A DNA stretch of 64,000 nt, taken from Proteromonas lacertae. Its lineage: Eukaryota; Sar; Bigyra; Opalinata; Proteromonadidae. Both the position numbers and the translations under genes were made by a program. The stretch's first letter is position 1, and the number at the start of each line of letters is the position of its first letter. Positions 23,201 to 35,084 of this stretch are shown here, piece by piece. A model generated the notes under the pieces. That model worked only from the letters and a program-made list of their open reading frames with translations. It ran no database searches and was not told the DNA's origin. The DNA lies in assembly GCA_002245135.1 (NCBI GenBank), contig NGBS01000292.1:558001-622000 (forward strand), given 5' to 3'.

Positions 23201-23662
23201 ATTATATTACCCATTCCGTATTCGTATAAATTGATTCCTGGAATAATTACTGGACTAATAACTGGAATTGGATCAGTATCTATGATCAAAAATTATAACT
23301 TTTAAATATACCTGGAATGTTATGCGGAGAGTCCCTAAATTCGCCATATCTCTTAATAACGTGAATGGTTGTACCTGGTTCGATTTTATACCTAAAATTA
23401 ATAAAATAAAAATTATACGATGCCACTGTACCATTTCCTACTAATGGCCTACCTCTGTAGATCAATCTTTGCTGGTCAACAGGGATCCGAAGAGATTTTT
23501 CTGCCAGTTTTTTTATATCATCTAATTTCATATTCTATAATGGATTAATAAACCATTACATACAAATTTTACTGAAATTCCTGTTTTAACGGTCTCTTCG
23601 TTAGGTGTCTGAAAATAAATGATATATTCACCAGATTCATCATAGGAATTATTTGGAAGCAT
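20219..23662 (-). CDS. Ubiquitin-like and chromo-barrel domain protein with N/Q-rich tail
   Basis: Seven exons, about 1,050 residues. The N-terminus (start 23662, MLPNNSYDESG) is a ubiquitin-like fold: MKLDDIKKLAEKSLRI, QQRLIYRGRPLVGNG, then YKIEPGTTIHVIKR after an intron. Next comes a Tudor/chromo-barrel-like module (WLEATIIDVNDDEVYVHFNGWSFIWDEW, HRIAPFRTKT), then a helical block (AVFQTLPSLVKRIIPSLEEL). About 700 residues of Asn, Gln, Ser, Thr, Pro and His runs follow. A run of nine Tyr in a naive reading near 20632-20680 is really a 48-nt intron with an (ATT)n core and no stop; the spliced reading is DIASILTGYKD. The ubiquitin-first layout recalls BAG6/Scythe, but no BAG domain is visible. 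It may link proteasome or chromatin functions; no firm role. Confidence 0.65.
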
Positions 23663-23883
23663 ACCTATATCACTAAAAAACAAGATAGAATCAAAATCAA
23701 ATAAAAGGTGTTTGAAAAATATTCGTTACACGTTATTTCTAATATTCAACATTATGACTTAAAATCCTCAAAGTTACTTTGTAGTCGCTTGTTCATTGCT
23801 AGTTTTAAAACCCTATAAACACAAAGGAATTAGTGATGAGCTATCATTAGAGCATTAGTAATAAAAATAACAAAATATATCCT

Positions 23884-24525
23884 CTATCGGTATGACTTCT
23901 GTTTTCTTGCACGGGCTGATGGACCACCGAATTTCTTTGGTTCACATCTACGTGGATCTGATACAAGTAAAGATCTGTCATAGGTTACTAAAGCATCTTT
24001 AATGTCACGTTTTTCTTGTTCATTAACGTCTAATTTAATACATAATTATTATTGTATATATATATATATACATTTTTGATAATATGAAACTACACCACGT
24101 GCAATAGCTTGACGGATGGCTATAACAGAATTAGAATGAACGAATATTTAATTGATAATGTATACCATAAGCTTGGGCTACTCTACCTCCTCCATTTACT
24201 CTGATTCTTACATCTAAGTTTGCAAAACGATCTTTTCCTAATACAAGGACTGGTTCGATGGCTTTAAGATTTAAAGTTTGTGGGGTAATTAAAGAAATTG
24301 GGAAACCATTTACACGAATAACACCTTTACCTTTAGCACAATGGGCAACTGCGACGGCATTTTTCTAGATATAAAATTAATATAAAATTGTATATTAGAG
24401 GTTAATAATTTGATCAGTAGAGTTTAAAAATAATATTAATATTTTATAATGTAGATAAAAGTATGATAAATGCAAATATATACCTTTCTGCCGAAGCATT
24501 GAACTGATTGCTTAGCTTCTTTCAT
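23884..24525 (-). CDS. RPS16: Ribosomal protein uS9 (S16e)
   Basis: Small-subunit protein whose C-terminal tail reaches the P-site tRNA. Four exons: [14 protein letters not shown], then [20 protein letters not shown]..., then [16 protein letters not shown], and [48 protein letters not shown] after a microsatellite-like (TA)n intron. The ending KSYR is the diagnostic tail of the family. The first intron (24365-24483) is 119 nt, much longer than the usual 25-50 nt; longer introns in ribosomal protein genes are common in intron-poor genomes and may carry control elements. About 145 residues, the usual length. Confidence 0.95.
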
Positions 24526-24547
24526 AATTAATTAATAAAATGCTCCT

Positions 24548-24560
24548 TAAGCTCGATAAT
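24548..24560 (+). promoter_or_regulatory. Shared 13-mer upstream of uS9 gene
   Basis: TAAGCTCGATAAT lies about 23 bases upstream of the uS9 start codon. The same 13 bases occur at 27062-27074, about 185 bases upstream of the uL16 start. It is one of few mixed-composition words shared between intergenic regions in this AT-rich window, so it may be a ribosomal-protein promoter element. Inference only. Confidence 0.3.
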
Positions 24561-24749
24561 GAATGAGCGGGATACATTCCTATTTAAAATCCTCTTTCCA
24601 AACCTTTGCCGAAATATATCCGTTTTCTCTTCGTATGTGATTGCTTCTTTCTTAATAAGGGAAGAGAAATCTTGCGAATCTAATCCCTCCTTCTCTTACC
24701 TATCACTTCTCAAAGAGTTACGAATTATTGTTTCGATTAGTTAAACAAC

Positions 24750-25919
24750 ATGCAAACAGAAACTTACACAAGCAGCACAAACGGTATTGCAGATAATTTG
24801 AGTGCAACAAAAACTATTAATATCATTGCTGTACCAAGTTTGATTGAATTGACAAGTACTATAACTATACTCATATTTTAACAGGTGTAGAAAAGAGTGA
24901 AAGACTTCTTCAAACTTTACGAGGGTATATTTGAAGAATATATATTTGCAATCATTATAGGATGAATTTAACCTTAGATTCTGTAAATCCAACTGTATTA
25001 AACAACTTTACATGTTTACCTACTTATGCGATATTATTCATATTGTATGATTTCAGTATACGTCAACATACTGCTGATAATGTGAGCAATCATTTACAAT
25101 CCTCCATTAATTTCATTGTTTCAGAATCTCAAATTCCATCCAATTTGAAGTTACCATTTTATGAACAACAACAACAATGTATAAATAATAATTATTACTA
25201 CTGTATATAGCTTTAAGAGATCCTAGAGTAATTCAACCTCCCTATTCAATGCCGATGGAACCAGTTGCTTCCTATGCTATACCACCAATGCCACCACCAG
25301 CACAATCACAACAATCTCAACCATTATCATCCTCTTCACCATATGATTATTATTCATCTTATCCTCCTTATGATAACAGTAATAATCATATTTATCAATC
25401 ATTACCACCTTCTACAAATTATCAGCATATTATTCCACCTCATCCATTACCTCAATCTCACAATCATTCTTCTAATGGTAGTTCAGCATCTTCAACCTCA
25501 TCTTCATCTTCTTCTCACTCTATTTATAATGGATTAAAGAGCAGTAACGATGAATTCAGAAGCAGAAGTCGATCTCCACCAAGACATCCTTCATCTCCAG
25601 TCCATTTACCATATGAGTTAGATCTTTATTATAGGGATTTAATTAGAGCTGTATATATTGCTAGTAATATATTAATATAGGGTAAAATACCAGAAGGAGC
25701 ACTAGATAATCGATCATTGAAAGCTGTTGAAGATTTGGGAGTTTCTAAAGGAAAAGATGCATTAAGAGCACTTTCTGAAACTAATATATATGCTATTAGA
25801 AATGTAAAGTATGATTTAATTTTGATTATTTGTTAATTTGTAGTTCATATTTCATGAAGATTGTACAGAGATGTAGAACTGGTTATCTTATATTAGATGG
25901 AGTTAAAAGAGGAAGATAA
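24750..25919 (+). CDS. hnRNP Q/R acidic-domain-like protein with SR-type segment
   Basis: Six exons with introns of 29-37 nt; start ATG 24750 (MQTETYTSS). The N-terminal ~110 residues are helical (SVEKSERLLQTLRGMNLTLD) and unassigned. The middle is Pro/Gln/Ser/Tyr-rich with RSRSRSPPRHPSSP, typical of RNA-processing proteins. The C-terminal ~75 residues (DLIRAGKIPEGALDNRSLKAVEDL, DALRALSETNIYAIRNVNSYFMKIVQR) resemble the acidic helical NURR domain at the N-terminus of animal hnRNP Q/R. No RRM is present. It is divergent from uS9, sharing a ~220-bp intergenic region. A role in mRNA metabolism is plausible; specific function unknown. Confidence 0.55.
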
Positions 25920-26107
25920 TTTGCTGAGAGAGATATTTAATTAAGAGAATTAAGGAAGGAAAATTATTATATAAGAATTAGCTACTAGCATATTACTATT
26001 TTTATTGTTTGTTTATAAATTTCACTAAAAAAAGGACTAAATTTTCAACCCCAAAACCAAACATAACAATATTAGTAATCAATAGAGCATTATCTTCAGT
26101 GTACTGT

Positions 26108-26877
<770 letters not shown>

Positions 26878-27061
26878 TATGCAATAATTTTATATAATGC
26901 TCTATATGAAATGATCACGTATAGGTATTACAAGAATGATTGATTATCAAGGACTTTTTATTATCACTTAACAAAACACTTTGCTTGACTGGCTTGAATT
27001 TTCAAATTCTCTATTCTTCGTTTACAGATATTGGTAAGATATGTGTTTATTGTTTATGAAG

Positions 27062-27074
27062 TAAGCTCGATAAT
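27062..27074 (+). promoter_or_regulatory. Shared 13-mer between uL16 and GCP2 genes
   Basis: Second copy of TAAGCTCGATAAT (see 24548-24560). It sits in the spacer between the 5' end of uL16 (26877) and the 3' end of GCP2 (27110), both on the minus strand, so it could act on uL16. Low confidence. Confidence 0.3.
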
Positions 27075-27109
27075 ATATTTTTTTAAAACACAATTAAACA
27101 AATATAAGT

Positions 27110-30100
27110 TTATAATTTCCTACTTTCAATATTAATTTTACTTCTTTGAGTGTCACTGTAGAATTCATTGTAATTCAATCTATCGAACAAATCTCCTAAA
27201 TGAGAATTGAAGTTCTTAGGACTCTCTCTTTTCAAATAAATGAGTAAACCACCAATTAACTTATTGAAATTAGTCTCAGAAGTACTAATCATATTTCTAT
27301 ATTGCTCCTGTCCAACTAATCTCTGTAAATGAAGAGCTTCAACATCACATCTTGCTTTATGAAAGGCTGGAGAACCAGAAGGTGCATAATAAGTCTCATC
27401 CACAGAGATATTCTCTTTATCTTGTTCAAATCTATTCAACCAACTGATATTCTGAGCTACAAACTGTAATATAGTTGTATATATTTTGGCTATTAATTTG
27501 TATAGTTTCTATTGTAATATAATTATATATATATACTGGTTCAGTTAATAAACATTCTTTTAAACATTGACTAAGGAAATTATTGTGTTTAATCAACATT
27601 TCATCAACTATATATAATATTATATTATAATAATACTTGTTTTAGCATTCTCCAATTCTTTCTGTACAATAAAATACTTTATATCAATAACATCATGTAA
27701 TAAATAATAATTAAAGTTCTGTATAAAATGTAACATCTTTTGCCTCAAACAGTAATTTTTCTTCATTTCTTGACTGATATTTAACTCCTTTATTTCTTGC
27801 TGTTTTATCCATAATAAATATAACTGTCTTTCTACATGTTTACTGTAGAATAAGTGTCTGAATATCATTTGATATTTGAATATTATATCAGGAGTGAATA
27901 ACAAGGAAAGTGGAAATTCAATTTTATAATTTAATTTGAATAGTAATTCAGCTGGTAGGTTTTCATCTGGCCTTATTCCTTCAGGTATTGGATTAACGAT
28001 TATTTGGTTATTTTCATTATTCTGTTGAATAAACTGAATATATTGATTAATTGTAAATTTATCGAAATCACAGGTGATATTATGTCTAAATCTATCATCA
28101 GAAGAGGCAGAGAGTGCTATGGATTGTGTTAATAATAAATTCAATTTATTTATATCAATATCACTCACTTTTCTCCTAAATAGGTAATTATTCTCCATTG
28201 TGTTGGTGTAGAATTGTATAAACCAATCTTCTTCATCTATTAAATAGTAATGTTTGATTGTTTCTAAGTGTTGAGTTAAATTACACTCTTTTAACAAAAC
28301 ATCTAATAAAGCTTGGCTTGAGAATTTGTAGGCTTGTTCAATTGGCTCGATATAATCTCTTGAATGTTCTGTAAATTTCAATTCTGTTTGAAATGGACAT
28401 ATTACATTATTACCTTTTCTATCAGTACACATCCTTATTGCATTTAAATACTTTCCAGAACTTAGTATTTTCTCACTCAAATCATTTAAAAATATTGGAA
28501 CATGTCCTTGGTCAATAATATAACAATCTTCCCAATAATTAGATGATTTCAAATCAACTTTATTAAACAGATTTTCATGGATCATAAATTCATTATGTGG
28601 ATCTAGTATTTCACCGTTAAATATCCAATCTGATAGCATTTCAAAGAATGGTTTAGTAATTGATTTCATCAAGTATAAATATAATGATTTACCTTTTTCA
28701 TCACAACATATATTACTAACTTCATAAATTGAGTTAATTAATTGTCCGCCAATCAAATTCCTTGATTTTTCTACACATTGCATTAGAATATCAAATGTTC
28801 GAATAGAAGGTTGTAGATAATACCACATCTTTTGTAATGTTAAAATTCCTTCTCTAAATTGTTGTTCCAACTATTAATAATATAATAAATAATAATAATA
28901 ATGAAATATACTTGTGTAATTAATAAGAAATATTCTTTAATCAACATCTTAATAGATGAACAAAGTGAATGTGATATTTTACCATATTCATACCTAGACT
29001 CTTCATTAATAATAAAACTATTAATTTTCACATAGTCGTTACATAACGGTAATATTTTATTAACTAAATATTGAAATGATTGGTTAATATTTGTATTTAA
29101 AATAAAACCTTCAAAATCATTGTTTTTATCATTATTATTCATTATAATAATATAATCACCAGGTATACCCATTAAAGCAGATAATAACTCATCAATTATA
29201 GTCTGTTCTTGTATTTGGATCGGTTGTGAATTAAGCGGTTGAGGGGTTAAATCTAATTTCTCAAATATATAATTCCCATTCAAAAATGGTCTATCTAAAC
29301 TCCATATTGGTATATACGGTGTTCCTAGTTTAACAATACTCCATACTTCCTGAAGATTAATAGAATTACTAAATGTAGTTAAATCGGATGGGTTGAGTGT
29401 AGGTATGAGTAGTAATAAATTCAATTTTCTCTTTACTAACAGTGAAGTGTTGATTTCTTCACATTTTAAATAAGATGTGTTAAATGATCGAAATACTATC
29501 TCTTCTCCATATTTGATGTATTTTGACTTCATTATATTACCTGATTTACCCATTATATCCCATTTACTGTATGTCGTTATGTTATTATCAAATATTATTT
29601 CATTAGTTTTATTATTAACACTTAGGAATTTTTTGGATTTTAAATTTCTTAAACAGATTGTATCATTATATTTGACTGGAGATTGACTGCTTAGATCATT
29701 CACATTTAATATTAAAAATGTTTGCTAATAATATAATATAATATAATATACATTTTCATCACCAGTTCCATCTCCATTACAATTTAATGCAATATTTGAA
29801 TTATTATTATTATTAAAATTATTATTCTGTAAATATGTACCGTAATATGATCTTATAGTTACATATGAATTATAAGTGATAAAAGTTGGATTGATTGATT
29901 CTTCATGATATTGTGATAATTCAAGGGCTGTTTTGTGAGGAGATTTGAATGGTTTCTATAATAATAATAATAATAATAATATTAAAAATACTTTTTCTTC
30001 TTCTTCACTTTCAGATGATGATTCATCTTCTCCTTCATTTCTTTCACTTTCTAATTGTTGTTGTTGTTGTTGTCTTAGTTCATATAATTGCCTTCTAACT

Positions 30101-31043
30101 TCTTCTTCTTCTTCATTATTATTATTATCATCAACAACTGCATGGTTGATTATTCCTAAACTCTTTATTTTAGAAGCAGAATGTGGTTGTCTTGTAGGTG
30201 ATAAGAATGAATTATTATTATTATATTCATTTCTATTTTTACTTGGAGTTCTTTCAGTAGATGCACTAAATTCAGGTCGATTCAATAATGATGAAGACAT
30301 ATTTGAAGATTGTGAAGACGTTGAAGAAGATGAAGTAGTAGAGGATTTTGTTGTAGATGAAAACATCTTTGGATTGACTGTACTTTTCAATGGTTGATGT
30401 GATGAAGTTGTTGTTGATGTTCTAGTTGGAAATCCTTTTAATGGTGGCGCTTTTATTGCAAATGATGATGATGGATTGATATTTGTTGTTGTTGTTGTTG
30501 TACTTCCTGTTGTAGTGGATGAAGCAAAACTGGAAAGTGTTTTATCTTTCAATAATGGTGAATCTGATATTGTTGATGTTCTTGACATTACTGAAGATGA
30601 TCTGCCTGTTGTTGAATTGGATGGACGATATGGTGAACTGAATGAACTACGACTTGAGGTAGATGGTGTAACAGATCTTTGAGTAGAACTGATTTTTGTT
30701 GATTTGTTAGCTTCTGATATTTTTGCTACTTTTATTTTACCTCGTATAGCATAATTTCCTGATAAATGATATAAAAATTCATTTATATTGTCACAGAGTT
30801 GAGGATTCTATCAAAAATTAAAATACAAGTATATACATCGTCAGTTAATTCTTGTTCCTTTGCTTGATAATCATTGTAATTTTTTATTACTGTTCTTAGC
30901 TTCTTTTTGTAAGTCTCTTTCTCAGCATCACTAATAGGTTGATTTGAAGCTGAAGTTGATAATATATCTTTGTATTTTCCTATATATTCATCGTTCACAG
31001 GCAAACTAAACACATTCAACAACGCTGCTATTGATTCTTCCAT
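27110..31043 (-). CDS. TUBGCP2: Gamma-tubulin complex component 2 (Spc97 family) with N-terminal beta-trefoil-like region
   Basis: Core subunit of the gamma-tubulin small complex that nucleates microtubules. About 1,200 residues in eight or so exons; start 31043 (MEESIAALLNVF). After a Ser/Thr-rich disordered stretch comes a beta-trefoil-like region (YVTIRSYYGTYLQ, KYNDTICLRNLKSKKFLSV, KYGEEIVFRSFNTSYLKC, EVWSIVKLG). The GCP core then follows: EQTIIDELLSALMGIPGDYI, SRYEYGKISHSLCSSIKMLIKEYFLLITQ, LEQQFREGILTLQKMWYYLQPSIRTFDIL, NYWEDCYIIDQGHVPIFL, KILSSGKYLNAIR and the gamma-tubulin-binding C-terminal GRIP2 helices ending near NFNSHLGDLFDRL. GCP2 identity rests on GKYLNAIR and the LEQQFR block. 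The trefoil is not part of animal or yeast GCP2 as I know it. Confidence 0.9.
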
Positions 31044-31183
31044 TTTGAAATTTAAAAATATGTTTCAAAATTATATTCGTTTTGATCAAGCTTTTGATTT
31101 GTTATATTCGTTTTTAATCAAAATAATTAAATTTCTCATTAAATAAAGAATTTATAATATTTTAAATATATTTATCAATCGAA

Positions 31184-33067
31184 ATGTCGGAATATGCTTC
31201 AGAAGATATGAAGAATATGCATATATGGCAAATGGTTCGAGTATATCTCAATTTTTCATTGAATAGCCATTAACACTTGATCCAATGGATTATATACCTG
31301 TATCAATACCATTAGAAAAAGAAGGTTTAAAGAAGAAGTATAATTACAACAATTTTATAAAACTATAGGAAAAATCGAAAACATCAACCTAAACTATTTC
31401 CAGGATTAGAAAACTTTTTAGTAGAACCAATACAAAAACCAAAAATATCAAAAACAACAATAAGATTACTAGAAGAAGATACTGATCCTTTAGAAATGTC
31501 TGGATTTAACATTCTAGATTCAGCAAATGTATAGAAATGAATAAAATTAATATATTATAGACAAATGATCCAGAAGTGGTAATGTCAGTGAATGTATCAG
31601 GAAATCGATTTGCAAGTATAAGAGCAGAAGATATGGTATATTTTAAAAAACTAAATTCCATTAATGCTTCAGAAAATAACCTTACATTATCTCATTTCAA
31701 TTGTTTTCCTTCTGTTCAAGAGATAATGTTGGAAAATAATCATATAACATCATTAGGTGAAATTAGTGAAAAATTGGCATTTAATTTACATGTATATGTT
31801 ATATATATTTTATTTATTAGAGATTGGATTTGGGTTATAATGATTTATCTCCAACTTCAATCAAGCCTTTGGCAAACTGTCCAAATCTATTATCACTCAA
31901 CTTAATGGGAAATCGAATAACAAAAATACCCAAAACATTTGTGAATTTAGCATCATTAGAAGTGTTAATATTATCAAGGAATGGAATAAGAAATGATACT
32001 GGATTGAACACATTAAGTAAAATGAAGAAATTAAAGCAATTGTATTTGGATCATAATGAATTAACAACAGTATATATTATATTATATATTTTCATTTATT
32101 AGCTTGGAAATATCTTTGGACCAGTAGATAATAAACTAAACATCGAAACTTTGGATATTTCTTACAATTACTTTGAAAATGAAATGTCAATGTCTTCCTG
32201 TTTAATTCTAACCAAATTAACTCGACTAGTAATAACAGGAAATCCAATATTAAAACATTCATATGATTTATCATCAATATACAATAATACTGATAATTAT
32301 TTGAATATAATAACAGGAATGGAAAAGAAAAAGAATGAAACTCCAATGTTGGGTTATACTGATTTCTCAATTACGAAGATTCCAGAAGCTTCAATATTGG
32401 CTACTAATAAACCAAGATCTCCTTCGCCAATATCTACACCTAATTCAATAAAGCATCATAGTCGAAAGATCAAATCAGCTCCAATCAATCAAGAAATTCA
32501 ACAACAACAACAAGATATAAAAGAAAATAATGTGAGAGGAGGTGATGGAGTATTTTTAACAGAAGCTATATTTGATGAAGATTATAATAGTGGAAATATT
32601 TATCCACCAACACAACAACAACAATATCCAACTGAATCTCGAAATTCGTTAATTCCTTCCACTATAATTGGAACTTCAACAGCTAAAAAACCAAAGCAAG
32701 ATCCATCATTACTACGAAGTGCAATTACTGCTTTAAGATTTATGTTATCTCATCCATTAACATCAGATAATGATCATTTACATTTTAATAAACCTCCTCA
32801 ATACTGTAAATTGAATTTTATAACTCGAGCTAGACAAAAGAAACATGTTGAACCTCCCAAGCCAACTCAGAAATTCACTCGAAGATTAAAAAGTCAAAAA
32901 GAAATCGATAAGATTTTAGATAATGTATATAATGATGAAAGTGATGAAAGTGATGATGAACGTATATTTCTATAATTATTATTATTATTATTATTTGTAT
33001 AGAAGGAATGAAAGCCTTATCTAAACTAGTAGATAAAGTGGTAGAAACATATAAATCTTCAAATTAA
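31184..33067 (+). CDS. LRR protein, XRRA1-like
   Basis: Seven exons with introns of about 25-45 nt, about 560 residues; start ATG 31184 (MSEYASEDM). At least six leucine-rich repeats are readable: INASENNLTLSHFNCFPSV, EIMLENNHI, LDLGYNDLSPTSIKPL, LSLNLMGNRITKIP, LILSRNGI and LYLDHNEL. A disordered basic linker and a conserved-looking C-terminus follow (RSAITALRFMLSHPLT, then TRRLKSQKEIDKILDNV). Human XRRA1 has the same INASEN...LEAFHTFP start, LRR order and ALQQMLKHPLL-type C-terminus, so orthology is likely. XRRA1 is linked to X-ray response, but its LRR class is often found in ciliated species; its function here is unknown. It is divergent from GCP2 with a 140-bp spacer. Confidence 0.7.
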
Positions 33068-33190
33068 TGTAATAATTATATTATCTAAAGTGAATTAATT
33101 AATTATAAACTTTTTAATTTTTGGGTTTGCGAAAATTTTGATAAAAATTCCAATTTCAAAAACCGTTATTTTTAGAATTTTTCTTGTGTA

Positions 33191-34570
33191 ATGTCTGATA
33201 CAGCTAATTTATTGCCTCCTGTATGATTTTACTCTTAATAATGGATGTTTTATAGAAAGAAGACCTTCAAATGACTTGTGAACTTGCTGATTTGGTTTAT
33301 CAAGAAGTATAGTTATCGTAATTAATACTATTAGGATGAAATTCAAAAGAAATACCCACAAGGAACATTTTTTCAACAAAGTAGATGTTTTGTTGTAACA
33401 ATTGAGAAAGTAACCTATGTCATTTATCGTGGGACTGAAATTACCAGCATATTAGATGTATTAGCTGATTTAAATGCAACGAAAGTTCATCCCTTTGGAA
33501 AAGGAAATGGTTTAATACATGAAGGATTCTTTCAACGAAGTAGGTTTAATTTTGGTATTTCAATCAATGCAAAAGAAGATAAATACGATGAAGGAAGTAT
33601 ACTTGATTTAATAGGAAAAAGTGAAGGTGAGAAATTGATATTTACAGGTCATAGTTTAGGTGGAGCATCAGCTGAATTGAGTTTTCTTCGTTATATCACA
33701 TTTTGTGAGAATTTCCCAAACAATACAGCTAGTCGATATAAAGATAAATGTAGTTATATAGTCTATGCTGCACCAATAAATACAAGTATTGAAATAAGAA
33801 AAAGATTTGAAAAATATACAAATCAAATGCATTCTATTGATCAATACAATGATCCTGTAGTAGAAATCGTCCGAGATGCTGAAAGAATTTTAAGATTACG
33901 TGAATCTGAACATCCAACAGAAAAAGTAAATACATCATCATCATCATCATCAATGTGTTGTTTTTGTATTCCTCGTAAAAAGAAAACTGCAAAAGTATGC
34001 GAATTAATTGAAGAAGAAGATGATGAATATGATGATAGTAATTTAAAAGAAGTGAAAATGCTACAAATAGTAACAAATGAATATTACAATAAAATAAGAG
34101 GAATAGATATATTCCAAATATTGAAAAATGTAATAAATAAAGATGAAAAATTGGTTGAACAAAATCCTTCAACTATTATTGCATTATTTAAACCAACAAG
34201 CATTGGAATGGGAATTCATCATATAGAAATGAAAGATGATAGTTTATATAGCAGTAGTGATAGTGATAAGATAAGTGAAATATTTAATGAGTTTAGATCA
34301 ATTAGCGATTTGTTAAATCATAAGATGAGTGAATATAAGAAGTTTGTGAATAATATATTGAATAAATATGAAGAAGAGAAAAAAGAAGATGATGGTAAAA
34401 AGGAAGAAGAGGAGAAAGTTGTGAATGAGGAAGAGAAAAAGGAAGAAGGAGAAGATAAGAAAGAAGAAGAAGAATGTAGTGATGAAGATAATAAATATGC
34501 TGAAGAAAAGAATGAAGAAAATGAAAAAGAAGGAGATGATAAGAAGGAAGAGAATGTTAATGAAGAATGA
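33191..34570 (+). CDS. Class 3 (fungal-type) lipase, copy 1
   Basis: Alpha/beta-hydrolase of the Lipase_3 family, expected to cleave acylglycerols. Three exons (introns 33221-33255 and 33307-33334) give 438 residues, start MSDTANLLPP. The nucleophile elbow is GHSLGGASAE; YNDPVVE may hold the catalytic Asp and MGIHHIEMKD the His. There is no signal peptide. After the lipase fold come a Cys-rich insert (MCCFCIPRKKK) and a ~90-residue acidic E/K tail. A 307-bp block (33549-33855) is almost identical to one in the second lipase at 61425-63433, while both flanks differ strongly. Confidence 0.85.
33549..33855 (+). repeat. Near-identical 307-bp block shared by the two lipase genes (copy 1)
   Basis: This block, covering the oxyanion region and GHSLGGAS, differs from 61910-62216 by only two bases that I can see (GTCTATGC versus GCCTATGC, and TTGAAAAA versus TTGAGAAA). 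There are no length differences. Sequence on either side diverges clearly. The pattern fits gene conversion or a young partial duplication. Confidence 0.85.
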
Positions 34571-35084
34571 AGAGAAAAGAAGAAAATAGTTTTAAATTAT
34601 AATCATTTTATTCTTTTTTTAAAATATATTCACGAAAGAACAATGTAATTAATCAAAAATATTCTATAAATATGTAATTAACTTATACTATTCTTTATCT
34701 CATCTTGACTTTCAACATTGACTGTTACATCTTTGTTGGTATTTTCTATGTACATTCCTAATATCTAATATCTCATATTCATTTAAATATTCCATTATTT
34801 TTAATTTAAACCAAATTTAAACCACTATAATCATAATTATTTATTAAAAATGATTTATTGAATCAGAAGCTTATCCATTTTCAAAGTAGTTATATAATTA
34901 AGGTAAAGTGAGAAATAATTAGATTGATATGATAATATACTCTGAATATTTTATCTTCATGAAGCATATTCAAATAATTTATACATCAATACAAACGTAA
35001 TACTGAAATTTATAATGTTTATTCAACATTTTAAAATTTTGGTTATCCAAAATTTTGGAATTGACACTCACCATCTAAATTGAA
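34571..35084 (+). other. Intergenic region, lipase to BTB gene
   Basis: About 510 bases of very AT-rich DNA. The only structure seen is an AAAATTTTGG-rich stretch just before the BTB start (35028-35060), which resembles the sequence just upstream of the lipase (33115-33165) and of the BTB copy (37505-37530). It may be a shared promoter word. No gene found. Confidence 0.4.

Noticed and set aside
29945-30397. Plus-strand Ser/Cys/Leu-rich frame opposite GCP2
   Set aside because: It is the antisense shadow of the Asn/Glu/Ser-rich N-terminal region of GCP2. The same holds for frames opposite Glu/Lys-rich stretches at 48937-49483 and 49704-50172.
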